From: Prunus persica
Lineage: Eukaryota > Streptophyta > Magnoliopsida > Rosales > Rosaceae
Assembly: GCF_000346465.2 (NCBI RefSeq)
Contig: NC_034011.1
Coordinates: 9,146,087 to 9,210,086 of the forward strand
Direction of reading: 5' to 3'
DNA length: 64,000 nt
Under the pieces are notes generated by a model. That model saw nothing but the letters and a program-made list of their open reading frames with translations, ran no database searches and had not been told where the DNA came from. Shown here one piece after another: positions 11,008 through 21,761 of the stretch. Made by a program: the position numbers and the translations under genes. Position 1 is the stretch's first letter. Each line of letters starts with the position of its first letter.

Positions 11008-12173
11008 CTAAATTGTTTCTGCATCGAAAGATATTAACATGAAAGTGAAAGCAACTAAAACTACTAAAATATTAACATGTATCCTATAAATGAAGGCATT
11101 ACTACTAGAATGAAACATCAGAAATCCCCCATTTTCAAAGCTTTTCATCGGTTGATACAAGCCATAAGGCCACTCCTCATGACAATCTGGATCAATCGAA
11201 AATATTTTCGTCCAAGATTTTTCTTCACCACAATCTTTCATTACCCACACATACACAGGATACATAAAAGCAACTTCACATACACAAAGGCAGTCACCTA
11301 AAACTCCCATGCCAACCCGATGCTCTCTTTGCAGTTCAAAAGGAGGTGGCTGAGCTGACTGAAAACTCCCCAGTGTCCATGTAAAAAGAATCTATATAAG
11401 GCGATGAAAGCCAATGGCAAAACCAATAAAGCGCTCCTTTCAGATAGGTGGTGAATTCTACTTTATTTTTTAAGAAGGGAGCAAAACCTAAACATTCCCA
11501 TGAGCCTGTCCCTAGTGTGTATACCTCGGCTGCCTTAAAGGGATCCAGTGCTCCTTGCTCAGAGATTCTTATCACCTTGTACTGGTTAATCTTCAGACTG
11601 AAACCAAATCCACAATCAATAGATCCCTTTACATAGTCAAGCTTAAAAACTTCAGGAAGGTGTATAAACTCACCGGTTATTGGGTTGCACACAACAGGGT
11701 CATTGATGAATGGTTTAGACAAGCAAAGCAATCCGTTACACGAATTCACCACCTCATACTTGTGACCAGCTGGACATACCTTAATGCAAAGCTTCTTTTT
11801 AGTTCCAGATTTCCTATTGGCATCATTGTGGGTATTGAGTACTTCCTCAGCATTGCGCAATGGTTTGGCAAGATTCATGTGGAACTGATGCCCATTGCAC
11901 TCATTAAAAAGAAAGTCAGAGGCATCATAACACGTACAGTTGCTGTGCTCGAAATCAAAATCAGAGCTATCTTCGGGCTCGACCAGATAAAGGGTTCTTG
12001 ACACACGAGTTGGATTAGAGGGCCGGACCAAAGGGTAGGACTCTGCTTGTGCAAAGTGCAGCTTAGCAAATTCATGGTCCGAAATTAGATCTTGCCAAGT
12101 CTTGCATAAACATTTGCAAATGAGAATGCTCCCAGTTGGTAGCATTATCTGCTGGCTTTCTTTTCCTGTTCAT
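11008..12173 (-). pseudogene. F-box protein relic, At3g07870-like
   Basis: Reading leftwards from the ATG at 12173 the protein starts with a basic MNRKRKP-like head typical of this F-box subfamily. The frame then breaks: the first half of the F-box is missing, and homology resumes in another frame with the second half (LPTGSILICKCLCKTW, from about 12143). The F-box-associated region follows (SCNGLLCLSKPF, VCNPITGEFIHLP, GFGFSLKINQYKVIR, EVYTLGTGSWE). Near 11370 a second frameshift moves the C-terminal part (MGVLGDCLC..., VWVMKDCGEEKSWTKIFSID, LYQPMKSFENGGFLMFHSS) to a third frame, ending at 11008. Two independent lesions indicate a pseudogene, unless they are assembly errors. Confidence 0.82.
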
Positions 12174-12188
12174 TGCAATTCTATGGGT

Positions 12189-12517
12189 CTGAGAAATGGA
12201 CAAAAAAAGAATGGATGAAAAGGAAACCATCGGTATTTATAGAACCCCGAAATCATATTGTTTCAGAATACCACATCTTACTATTTAAATCGGACTGATA
12301 GAAGCCTATGACTTTAATTTTTTCTTAAGCATAATTACTGCTAAAGAAACAATGATATGCAGAGCGATATAATATATGACCCAACGAAAAATGAGAATTT
12401 CAGTGTATCAAATGATCAAAACGAAGAACTAAATTACAATTGCGAAGATAGATACAGAGACAAAGTTTAACATCATAAAACAGCGAAAGAGGACTTGGAA
12501 GTGAGTGAGAGAATTAC
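12189..12517 (-). other. Putative 5' UTR intron of the F-box relic
   Basis: On the minus strand a donor CAG|GTAATT (exon end 12518) and an acceptor TTTCTCAG (exon resumes 12188) bracket an A/T-rich segment 15 bases upstream of the ATG. This is a reading from splice signals only. Confidence 0.5.
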
Positions 12518-12733
12518 CTGCAGAACTGTAGCCCTACTTCAACTTTCAGAGTGACAGGGGCGAACGCACAGAGGGACAAATGGACTCAGACGACCTTATG
12601 GAAGCCGGGAAAAGTAGTGGTGAAACTCCGGTCACACCAAGTGCTCGACGAAATGCCCAGCAGAGGAGCAAGAAGCCAGCGCGCAACGCCTGCCTTGCTC
12701 AGCTCACGCGAGAGCTATTTTTTTTTTTTAAAC

Positions 12734-12831
12734 CGCCTGGCCAAAACGACGCGGTTTGGTTCAGGCGTGTTAATTTTTTCTTTCTAAACCTCACTTCAAA
12801 ACGACGTCGTTTTGAAGCCAGGTTTAGAAAG
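12734..12831. repeat. Two adjacent inverted repeats, one a 52-base palindrome
   Basis: Positions 12780-12805 pair with 12806-12831 around the centre acgacgtcgt, with about two mismatches (arms ctttctaaacctca... and ...ccaggtttagaaag); T-rich and A-rich runs extend the arms. Just to the left, cgcctg...ccaaa near 12735 pairs with tttgg..caggcg near 12755. It lies upstream of the broken F-box gene. It could be a foldback element or a bidirectional promoter motif (it contains the ACGT core). Confidence 0.8.
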
Positions 12832-12931
12832 GAAAAAAAAATGGCCAACAGCAGCTTATCTTTCTCTCCCGATTCCAGCAGCCCTTAGAGCAACTCCACC
12901 CGTTTGCCCTTAGCCATGGCAAGGGGGAGCT

Positions 12932-12967
12932 AGGGCAACCACTATTCACTTGAATAGTGGTTGCCCT
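12932..12967. repeat. Perfect 17-base subterminal foldback
   Basis: agggcaaccactattca (12932-12948) is followed after two bases by its exact complement (12951-12967). A partly related phrase (agggcaattactattcat) recurs near 13008. Such motifs near the end of a Harbinger element may be transposase binding sites (inference). Confidence 0.85.
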
Positions 12968-13084
12968 TACAAATAGTATTTTGTGTTTTCATCCATTGTC
13001 ATGGCGAAGGGCAATTACTATTCATTTTTTTGTTTTTTTCACAACTTTTTTAATGAAAATAATTAATATGGATAATATTTTCAG

Positions 13085-13300
13085 ATAAAATTTCCGGGTT
13101 CCTACGTGTCAAGACTATTCATAATCGGATAAAATTTTCGGATAAGATTTTTGGATTCAAATTTCGGATGAATTTCAAAATTCAAATTTCAGATAAATTT
13201 GGGTTCAAATTTCGGATGAATTTCAAAATTCAAAATTCATATAAATTTGGGTTCAAATTTCGGATGAATTTCAAATTTCAGATAAGATTTTCATCCAATC
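13085..13300 (+). repeat. Short tandem repeat based on caaatttcggatgaatttca
   Basis: Three copies of a unit of about 55 bases containing ggttcaaatttcggatgaa, plus diverged cggataaaattt pieces to the left. Non-coding. Confidence 0.75.
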
Positions 13301-13433
13301 AAATCAAGCCACGTGGCATGTCTATCTTGCCAAAATTTTCTATAAAACCAGAGGCTCAGCTCATACCTCTCACACCACATCTTTCTATGTTTTCATTTCT
13401 CAGAGTTTAGATTTCATACTTCATTCATTCTCA

Positions 13434-13565
13434 ATGGAAGAATTTAGGAGATGCTTGGAGAGGCAAGAGCGAGAAACAAATGAGAGAAACCGTAGAGCAG
13501 ATGAAATCAATGAGTTGCAGAGACAAGTCGATGAGCAAGTTCTCATAGCAGTGGAAATGCAATAA
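13434..13565 (+). CDS. Short charged coiled-coil peptide, gene head in transposon
   Basis: An ATG 93 bases after a TATA box (tataaaa, 13341-13347) opens a 43-codon frame rich in Glu, Arg and Gln (MEEFRRCLERQERETNERNR..., then a leucine-spaced helix). Its composition is clearly protein-like and unlike the surrounding A/T repeat. It ends at the edge of the minisatellite, so the peptide is probably the N-terminus of a longer protein cut off by deletion. From its position opposite the Myb-like exon I infer it is the start of the element's transposase ORF, but there is no catalytic motif to prove it. Confidence 0.5.
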   Translation: MEEFRRCLERQERETNERNRRADEINELQRQVDEQVLIAVEMQ

Positions 13566-13880
13566 ATATTTAAAATATATTGGATATGCAAGTAACAAAA
13601 AAAATAATAATGAAAATGCAATTAACCTTACAAATAAATTAGAAGTGCAAGAAAATTAAGAAACAAGTGGAAATGCAAGAAATATTAACAACATATTGAA
13701 AATGCAATAAATATTAACAAAATATTGAAAATGCAAGAAATATGAACAAAATATTTAAATTGCCAGAAATATTAACAAAATATTGATAATGCAAGAAATA
13801 TGAACAAAATATTTAAAATGCAAGAAATATTAACAAAATATTGAAAATGCAAGCAATATTAACAAAATATATATATTAGG
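13551..13880 (+). repeat. Minisatellite, about 31-base unit
   Basis: About ten copies of a unit like aatgcaagaaatattaacaa with tg/aa variants and an aatattgaa or atatttaaa tail. It occupies the place where the middle of the transposon would be, between the two convergent gene heads. Confidence 0.85.
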
Positions 13881-13919
13881 AGATTAAACTTAATAAAACA
13901 AAAATTATAAAATACTTAC

Positions 13920-14210
13920 CTCGTTAGTACGATTTTCCCCGCTTCTAAAGTTGTCCATCGCTTTTTCTAGGGCAGCTCTCCATTTTCCCAACTCTTTATT
14001 CAGAATTTTCCACCTACTGGATAATGCCATCTCCGTACGAGTAGACCCCGGAATTTTTTCACAAAATTCGGCATGAATTTTTTTCCACATATGAAAAAAT
14101 TTCATCTCATTGCCGGACACGGGACAATGACAAATTTGGAGCCAAGCCTCACACAAGGAAACATCTTCCATGGTGCTCCAAGCCCCTCCAGTTTCGATAG
14201 AAGAAACCAT
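13920..14210 (-). CDS. Myb/SANT-like first exon (Harbinger ORF1 / GSTT3-like)
   Basis: A minus-strand exon starts at an ATG about 110 bases downstream of tandem TATA boxes (tataaata on the minus strand near 14320-14337). It encodes about 97 residues with the trihelix/Myb-like pattern W-x3-ED-x-LCEAWLQ, a GNEMKFFHMWKKIHAEF helix, and LSSRWKILNKELGKW. This is the domain found in plant PIF/Harbinger ORF1 proteins and in the proteins annotated as glutathione S-transferase T3-like. A good splice donor (GAG|GTAAGT) ends the exon at 13920. The next exon would fall in the minisatellite and is not found, so the gene is truncated. Confidence 0.7.
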
Positions 14211-14399
14211 AAAAATATGAAATCAAAATACTAGATGAAAAAGAGGAAAATGTTGAGTAAATAGTGAATAATAGTAGAAGTATAATGAAATGTATGAGGA
14301 TTGGTGTTGAAAGTGAAGGGTATTTATAGGTATTTATAGAAAAAAAATATCAGAATTTTTTAGAATTTTTTTAAAAAATTTACGATTTTTTTTCATATT

Positions 14400-14660
14400 T
14401 TTATTGCCCAAAAAGGCCTCAGCCGTAGGATGGATTCGGAGATGCTGATCGGAGGGCTGGGGAGGCGACACGTGGCTTATTCTCGTTGGAGCTGGCGTCG
14501 CACTGACGTCAGCGCACGCTGGTTCAAATTTTTTTACCGTTGGCGCGTGCATTGCACACGCCAAAGGTAAAAAAAATTGAAAACGCGCTAGCTGACGTCA
14601 GCGTGACGCGAGGGCTGACGTCAACGACCGCGGGCTCTAATATTGCTCTAATATTGCCTC
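14400..14660. repeat. GC-rich right part of the transposon with palindromes
   Basis: The stretch is far richer in G+C than its surroundings. At 14525-14579 a long imperfect palindrome is centred on gcgtgcattgcacacgc with flanking tttttttacc / ggtaaaaaaa arms. The motif gctgacgtcagc recurs around it (near 14502, 14592, 14615). Confidence 0.7.
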
Positions 14661-15958
14661 TATAGTGCACCTATATTGACCTAATATTGCTCTTATATCG
14701 TATGTCAATGGCATGTGCTCTAATAAGTCTCCACTTCGTTGAAAGTTATCCTGAATTCAAATATGATGGACACGACAATTGTTATCCATCCTTATATTAC
14801 CATGAATTGATTTGGACCTTTCAAATGATAGTTGGAGTTGCACATGGATTCATATTCAGAAGGAAAGTAATTCTCTCCCTCAATGAATTGTCGTTCAAAA
14901 GAAGGCAGCTATCAAATTTTGGGTACAAAAATGCAACATGCACGGTAAATTAATTGGGCACAAACCACATATTACAAAACCAGGATGATTTTTGGCATGC
15001 TTCAAAAGAGAAGGGCCAAATACAACAGAAAAGAAAATCCATTCAAGCTTGTACAATAGAATGCACAATAACCCTTTTACATGTCCTTCCAACACCAGTG
15101 TTTTGCCTACTTTAGAGTCGCAGGAGGAGAGCATATTGCCATTGCGCAATTCGAGGGGGCAGTCAATTTGGAATGGTGGCATAAACATGTTTACTTCACG
15201 GATCACCTATAGGACAGAGCTTCCTTCTTCCCTTGTCGTCTGTAGGGTTCAACTTCACACTTTTTATATACATGTATGAGAACTTGTGGCTATTTATTTA
15301 TGGCCTTCTAACACTTGTTCTGCCATTCCAAAGTGGGTTGGAGACTTTTTGAGTTGAATGACTGGAAAGACTTCAGATGACAGAAACTAGAGAGTTTGAA
15401 GAAAAAGGGTTACCAAGAGCAGCAGTCATGCCCACAAAATAAACTAAACATGCTATAAGCTCCACAGTAATATTTACTTCATCTCCATAATCAGAATATT
15501 GGGGAAAAAATACCACGGAGAAATATGTGAAATGAAAAACAACTTGGCAGTTACTGTGAGATTGTGTACATAAAACTTGGAACAACCAAACCAATTAAAG
15601 CTAAGCCATCTCATACGTATACCTACATCAAATAACAGTGTATGGTCATCTTGTTTAGAATACTGCAATCAACACTTGATTGAGACCGACCTGCAAAAAC
15701 AACTGGGTTAAGTACAGATGAAGCCATTTATGAAGGGCAGTTCCAGAATTAGGACCTATGTTAATTTGTAACTGCCACCGAATCAGTTCATAGTGCCAAA
15801 TGCATCTACCGGGCACACAGATATGACCAGCCAAAAGAAAAAAAAGCAAAGTAAAAAAGATAAAAGAGGCATGCCATAAATGGGAACCTCAGCAGAAATC
15901 ATCAGATATGCATACAAGCAGATTGAGTAACATCTCACTAAGTAAAGGTCATGTTGGT
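14661..15958. other. Intergenic DNA, no recognised gene
   Basis: Several short open frames occur on both strands, but none shows a recognisable domain or convincing splice structure. The first bases repeat the phrase taatattgctct from the transposon end. Confidence 0.4.
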
Positions 15959-16200
15959 AATCGCATGTTGTGTTTGCACACAGACATTTGGTTTTTGCAA
16001 ACACAAGATGCAATTGCATGATGTGTGTGTTGTGTTTGCACACAGACATTTGGTTTTTGCAAACACAAGATGCAATTGCATGATGTGTGTGTTGTGTTTG
16101 CACACAGACATTTGGTTTTTGCGAACACAACATGCAATTACATATTGTGTGTGTTGTGTTTGCACACAGACATTTGGTTTTTGCACACACAATATGTAAC
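15959..16200. repeat. Minisatellite, four copies of a 62-base unit
   Basis: The unit starts tgttgtgtttgcacacagac at 15966, 16028, 16090 and 16152. The first two units hold GTGTTTGC and its complement GCAAACAC about 19 bases apart, plus the palindrome tgcaattgca; units three and four have drifted. Because 62 is not a multiple of three, all frames stay open across it; this is an artefact of the repeat and not a protein gene. Confidence 0.93.
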
Positions 16201-16439
16201 ATTAGTTTTACCCTTTTATTCTTATTTTCTTCGTTCAAACATGGTGGTGAGACAAGCTCCAAACCATCCCATCATATAAAGCAAAACTCATACAATATTT
16301 TAGATGCAAAAGTTATATATTTTATATAAATGCATCATCCGCATGGCTTGAAATTACAAATTCACGTTCACATATTACTTTCCACAAGCGCACAGACTAA
16401 CAATAATAATAATCAACTAAGCAGCTGCGACATTCATCC

Positions 16440-17930
16440 TATTACGTCCATATTGATAATGTCAGAAGTTTCATCGATAAGCCTCATCAAACTAGAAGTT
16501 TTTTAATTTGAATTATGAATTCAGAACTAAAAGCTCATGATATGCAGAAAATGACATACATTGTCCACAATCGACTTTTCGATATATTTATGCTCTAGCA
16601 ATTTATCGTCCAAATTCTGGACTCTCTGTGTCAGGTGCTTCTTTGTGTTCTGTCTAGCATAAGAATGTTTAATATTGTGATTTCAATTGTTTATACAAAT
16701 TCTATAAGTAATATTGATGAGTGCTGTAAATCTATTTGATGTTGGGAACAAACATGGTCCCATTAACAGAAACTCAAACAAAACAGGAATTTTTTTTTAT
16801 TTTTTTGGCATAGACAGCCGAAAAGAAACTTACAGCAATAGCCTCTGTCACGCTCTCCAGACGTTTATGCAATTTTGAAACAGCAGCATTCATACTACGC
16901 TTTGTCACATACACAAGATCTGAGAATTTTAGACCCTAACCATTTGTGAAGAGCAAATATTAGATTTGCTTAAAGAAGACAACAACTCACAGAACCAATG
17001 GATGAAATAATATGAACATAAATATATCATCTGGATACCTTCCACCACATGTAACCATAACCCAATGCCCCCAAGGTAGCTGTTGGCATTATTAGTGATG
17101 TCAAACCTATTAAAAAAATCAAAGAAAAAATATAACCAAGTATAAAATGTTTCTATTGCATTATGAAATACATACGTGTAAGGAATTAATCGTTTTACAA
17201 CTTAACCAAAAAGTCAGGGCAGGAGCATGCATTCATTGAGTGGTTATAAGCAAGAGGAAAAAGCACAAAGCATGCTAAGAATTCATTTGAACACAGAAGA
17301 GAAAGTAAGCTACCTTGCAATTTGGCTATCATTCCCCTTCAGGACGGCTCTCTGTAGTGACGAGTCTAGTTGCCGGACCACAGCTGCCAGTCGGCGCACC
17401 TAAAATAAAGTAACACAGAAAAATTGATATCCATTACAAAAAACAAAAATTGAACACGAGAAAGCATCCTTCGACACTAAATTTATAGCAGTTTTTCCAA
17501 TACCTGTGATGCGATCGCATAAAAGTCACCTTCTGATTGTTCTCCGGTTCCATTGAACAAAGGCTGCAAACAAATCCGAAATAAATAAACTATCTAACTG
17601 ATCAAAACCCTAGTTTACCAAATGCATTACAAAATTAAAAACTCATACAAAAATAACACCAAATACAAATGTTCTGCGAGTTCCACTAGCAAAGCAGAGT
17701 ACAAATCATGAAAATGGTACCTGAAGTTCACTGATCAATTCAGATAATTGACCATTCTTACGCAGGATGGTGCTAGCATACCCTGTAGAAAGAGAACAAT
17801 CACTCAGATCGAATGCAGCTAAATACACAAGGAAACTAATCCAGTATGCAAGATAAAAGAGGAGTGATTGGTACCTACTCCAGCGAAGATCAGCAAACAC
17901 AGTATGAGGTTCCAAATTCAAATAACAACA
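16440..17930 (-). pseudogene. DUF1664-family gene, spliced but apparently defective
   Basis: Reading leftwards, exons bounded by GT/AG signals are 17782-17721, 17563-17504, 17399-17314, 17106-17039, 16935-16834 and 16649-16560. They encode the hallmark order of DUF1664 proteins: a hydrophobic head (LLIFAGVG, from about 17910) followed by YASTILRKNGQLSELISELQ, a VRRLAAVVRQL helix, LGALGYGYMWWKG, FSDLVYVTKRSM, and TKKHLTQRVQNLDDKL coiled coil. The family is of unknown function. Three oddities suggest a relic or captured fragment: no ATG in frame before the hydrophobic head (a TGA is met instead), a one-base phase mismatch between the third and fourth exons, and loss of the usual C-terminal 100 or so residues (stop expected near 16440-16480). 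An exon missed by eye could explain the first. Confidence 0.7.
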
Positions 17931-18397
17931 TAATGCTAAGCAGAAAAGTAGAATTGCTGCCGAAATTATTTAAAACGAACTAAGTCAAAACTAAATGGAG
18001 AAATGTTAACAAAGTTGTATGCTTCAGTAAGTCCAGTAACAGATTCCCAAAACCACAGAGACAAAATGTGAACAATGGCTACAAAAGCATCCATAAAGAG
18101 CAACTATGTTTATATATGGAGGTGTACAAAATAGTTAACCTTCAAAATCGAAACAGTGTGTGTGCCATGTAAGGCAATTAGCCACTGCTTCTAGACTGTA
18201 CAATATTACACCTCACAATAATAACTAAACCAACTAGCTCTAGCAAAAAGGCAGGATGACCATATAAAGTACCCCCAGCAAAGCATCTACGTCTGCATCT
18301 TCATATCAAGGAGTTCCTGACATAAGTAATGAGCAAAGTGAATTCCCAAGTCATAAGTCCAGAGTGAGGTGAATTCACGGACATTAAGACATTTACC
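17931..18397. other. Spacer between the DUF1664 relic and the Ulp1-like gene
   Basis: A/T-rich, with no coding sequence recognised. It may hold the 3' UTR of the Ulp1-like gene. Confidence 0.4.
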
Positions 18398-19757
18398 TCA
18401 TAAATATGTCTCCCCCCTTAAACCCTCAATTGCAAGCTTCAGTCGGTAATATTTGATCTTCAAAGGGTCAAATTTATCTACCGAAATCCCAGCACTGAGA
18501 TACTCCATGAATTTGACGGTCATGATTCCGCAAGACGTACTGTGAGGCCAATAAGTTGGGAAATTAGAACTGCAATTATGTAAAATTTGGATAAACTGCA
18601 CTAAATTCACAAAGCTTGCCCATCTCGTCGTTTTGGCACATCTGCAATGCTGCAAACTGAGAATGGCATAAACGTCGACATCTTCAGCCCCTTTTGCTTA
18701 ACCTCTTCAACCTCAGAATCTTCATAAAAGTGCATATCGTACAGCACTCGTGCCAGCGTATCGCTAATAGGGTGCAGAAGTGTAACCAGCTTCGAACATT
18801 TGGTAAAAGCAACATAGGAGTCATACACAGTTGCAGTATGTCTGATGAAATCAATTTCGATTGCAACCCAGTGAGACCCTTTAAGATTATATAGAAAATA
18901 GACCTTCCGGACTTTTGTCCAAGCTTGGCCATACCCGTGTTGCCAAATACCGCGCACAAAGTCATGTATATTCTTCAGCTTGCTGGGTGGAAGGTCAACG
19001 GTGTTTGAAGCATCTGCCTTCTTCAATCCACGTTTCTTGGCAGTCGGTTTGAACAGCTCTAGAAATTGCTGCATAAATTGAAATGAAGGCATATTAGAAA
19101 ATCACAACCGAAAGCAAATGAAGCAGTGAATGTAACATGGTAACATGTTTACCTGCAAGCAACAATCTGTCGTTGTCCAGTCAGTTCCAAATACCAACAG
19201 ATGAGAGAGTTGCCTTTTCCGGATAAGAAAGGTTGCCATGTCCAGGTGCTGAAAGTTGACACATATAATATCAACACAATTTCATACAACTGTACACTTA
19301 AAAAAGGTGAGAAAACAATTGAATTATCGCAATAAAGTAGAGCTTTGTGTATTCTTACCCTTGAGCTAATCCATTCCGTTTCATCGATAAGTCTGTAGAA
19401 AAAATCAGCGCCCACTGAAAATAATTCCAGCTGCACCTCCGCACTACAAAAGGCAAACTTGCAACGGTTACTTTTGTAGTCATCTCATAATTCTGACTTT
19501 GTTGATGACAAAAATACACATGTATATTAAAGCAAACTCTACATTTTCTCATTAGTCTATGACTACATACTAGAATAGGATGAAGATTGGATTTCAAAGG
19601 TAAAGAATCCTAACCTGATATCGTTTTTCCAGGCAGTGCAAAACTCTATTACTGCCTTCACATCTTCAATGGGCACGGATTTTGATGGATCAAAACATGG
19701 CGGGGTTGCAGTCGGGAAAGAATTGATTGACTTCAAGGTATAATGTAATGGAACATC
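18398..19757 (-). CDS. Ulp1-type SUMO peptidase-like protein (C48), C-terminal exons
   Basis: Five exons join in frame on the minus strand: 19757-19615, 19443-19359, 19248-19153, 19068-18611 and 18539-18398, giving about 307 codons to the stop. The catalytic domain shows the His motif (GSHWVAIEID), the Asp motif (TATVYDSY) and the Cys motif (TSCGIMTVKFMEYL) in the usual order. A Gln five residues before the Cys may be the oxyanion-hole Gln. Upstream exons carry the HLDMATFLIRKRQLSHLLVF segment common to plant Ulp1-like proteins. The frame is open throughout, so the gene may be functional. A candidate first exon (MSEDGNLPPAG, donor after it) lies at about 20080-20110 but its phase does not join directly. 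Many plant Ulp1-like genes of this type travel in Mutator-like transposons, so it could be transposon-borne. Confidence 0.8.
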
Positions 19758-20679
19758 CTATGAATTAGTGGCAACCACAATAATAACTCCACTATGGCCC
19801 TCCTTTCAAATGTAAGAAAATGAATGAAATTGGCACCATCCCTTCAGTTTTTTCTTAACAAAATAAGAGGTTTGTATGTATTCTCTGCTTTATCGATATC
19901 AAAGATAAATTAATAAATAAACCATCAAAACTGTATAAAATGTTTGTTAGACATGTACAATTACAAAATTATAAGTTCTCCTCAGAAACAAAGTTCTCTA
20001 CGTATCCATACACAAACAAGAAAAGCAAAAGCTTATAGCAAAATCAATGTCCCCATTTCTCTAAACCACACCTGCTGGTGGTAGGTTCCCATCTTCACTC
20101 ATTTCCCGCTTTCTTTTAAGCAGACAATGATCAAGCACAAAAGAGTAAACTTTTAAATAACTCATATTACACCACACATAGTTTTAAAGAAAACTTATCC
20201 ATATCCAATATGCAACCCCTAAAGTTAGTAAACAAAGTTATAAAAAAAAATATGTCAAATTAACAAGCATTATTCTCAAACAAAAAGTATGATATGGTTG
20301 GGAGTTTACAAGTTCAAAATGATATACACAAGTTAATTGTCTTAGACTTTAGATATCATCTTCAACAAAGAAAATAGATACCGATTAGACTTGTAAGAAG
20401 GTTAAATGCAATGGTCATAAAGACCCATAGTAAGCCACCAAATACCAATCAATAACTGCTACAAAAACCATAATAAAACCATAATAAACTAAAAATACAA
20501 CAACACTAAAATGCCAACACAACATCACTACATTAGCAATACAGTAGCAACAAAACAACAATACGACATCAATAGCAACAGCAAAACAACAGCAGTGCAA
20601 GCATCAGTCCACAAAGAACAAACCCATTCACTGTTTCAAACAAGGAATCATCATACTAAGATCATTTCAGAGAAACCCC
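19758..20679. other. A/T-rich DNA upstream of the Ulp1-like gene
   Basis: Apart from the candidate exon at about 20080-20110, no coding sequence was recognised. It probably contains upstream introns and promoter. Confidence 0.4.
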
Positions 20680-20840
20680 AAAACCAATTTCAGTGAAACC
20701 CCTAAACCAATTTCAGAGAAACCCCTAAACAATTTCAGAGAAACCCCTAAACCTTCAACCAATTTCGAACAAATCCCTGAACCAATTTCATAGAAATGCA
20801 TAAACCCTAAACCAACTTCAGAGAAACCCTAAACTGTAAG
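20680..20840. repeat. Minisatellite with aaccaatttcagagaaaccc units
   Basis: About six copies of a unit of 25 or so bases, drifting in length (cctaaaccaatttcagagaaa and variants). Confidence 0.8.
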
Positions 20841-20879
20841 AAAATGACGATGAACAGTACTTGTTCAAGGTGAACGATG

Positions 20880-21060
20880 GAGTTGAGCTTCGATGAACAG
20901 ATTTCGCTCGGAGAGGAAGAGAGAAGAGAGAGTCAGAGCTGAGCGACGAGAGATTGAGGGCTGAGCGACGAGAGAGTGAGAGCTGATCGACAAGAGATGA
21001 GAGAGTGAGAGCAAAGCGACGACAGAGTGAAGAGAAATTGAGAGACGGAGCCAAGAGAAA
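20880..21060. repeat. Minisatellite with gagcgacgagagattgagag units
   Basis: About six copies of a purine-rich unit of 27 or so bases. The Ser/Leu-rich minus-strand frames across it come from the repeat and are not called as a gene. Confidence 0.75.
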
Positions 21061-21257
21061 GAGCTGAGAGAGAACTTCAGCAAAACTGATAGAGAACTTC
21101 AGAAAAAGTGATATGTGTACAATAAGGGGACAATAAATATATATTTATAGGTTATAGTTCCAAATTTTTTAAAAAAGAGTGGTATTTTCAGTTACAATTA
21201 TAAAAATGGTGGCATTTTGAGCTATTTCCCAAGAATCTAACATCTAACCAGCAACTT

Positions 21258-21285
21258 CCCTTCTTCTTCTTCTTCTTCTTCTTCC
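21258..21285. repeat. (TTC)n microsatellite
   Basis: An uninterrupted run of ttc triplets in A/T-rich intergenic DNA. Confidence 0.9.
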
Positions 21286-21355
21286 TTTATCATTATTTTC
21301 AACAATCTCTTCTTGACTAGGATCCAACTTGGAAGTTACCTAATCAAGCTCCAAA

Positions 21356-21637
21356 TCGAATTTCTTGTATTTTTTTATTCCTAAAATACCACCAACAAAG
21401 CCATTATTGCATTTTGTATATAATGTAGACCAATATAGAAACAATTTTTAATTGGATTGTAACTAATAATGAGACACATTGAATTTGGAAAGATCTCGAA
21501 TTTCTTGTATTTTTTTTATTCCTAAAATACCGCCAACAAAGCCATTATTGCATTTTGTATATAATGTAGACCAATATAGAAACAATTTTTAATTGGATTG
21601 TAACTAATAATGAGACACATTGAATTTGGAAAGATCT
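21356..21637 (+). repeat. Tandem duplication, 141-base unit
   Basis: The segment starting tcgaatttcttgtattttt at 21356 repeats almost unchanged from 21497. The right arm of the inverted repeat has one copy only, so the duplication happened in the left arm after the arms separated, or was lost on the right. Confidence 0.88.
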
Positions 21638-21761
21638 CCAAATAGTTGTTGGAATTCATTCGGAATTTTTTTTAATTTAACAATAAATTCATATTTAACA
21701 TATCTAATTGGTTTATTTAATATAAAAAAGGTTTTTATTTATTTATTTATGAAGTATACGT

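Larger units (their letters stand above)
12886..14660. mobile_element. Collapsed PIF/Harbinger-like transposon (non-autonomous)
   Basis: The left end reads TTA then gagcaactccaccc; the right end reads ...gctctaatattgctctaa, so both ends carry GAGCAA-type inverted termini next to T(T/A)A, as in PIF/Harbinger elements. Inside are a 17-base subterminal foldback, a plus-strand gene head with its own TATA box (13341-13434 onward), a minisatellite, and a minus-strand Myb/SANT-like exon with its own TATA box. Autonomous Harbinger elements carry a Myb-like ORF1 and a transposase ORF; here only the two 5' gene heads remain and the middle is lost. The exact ends are uncertain. Confidence 0.65.

Noticed and set aside
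15783..16329. Open frames in all three phases on both strands with a repeated Cys/His-rich peptide
   Set aside because: They come from the 62-base minisatellite, whose unit length is not a multiple of three; no domain or start context supports a protein.
20818..21083. Ser/Leu-rich minus-strand frames resembling a repetitive protein
   Set aside because: They are translations of a purine-rich minisatellite in several phases.
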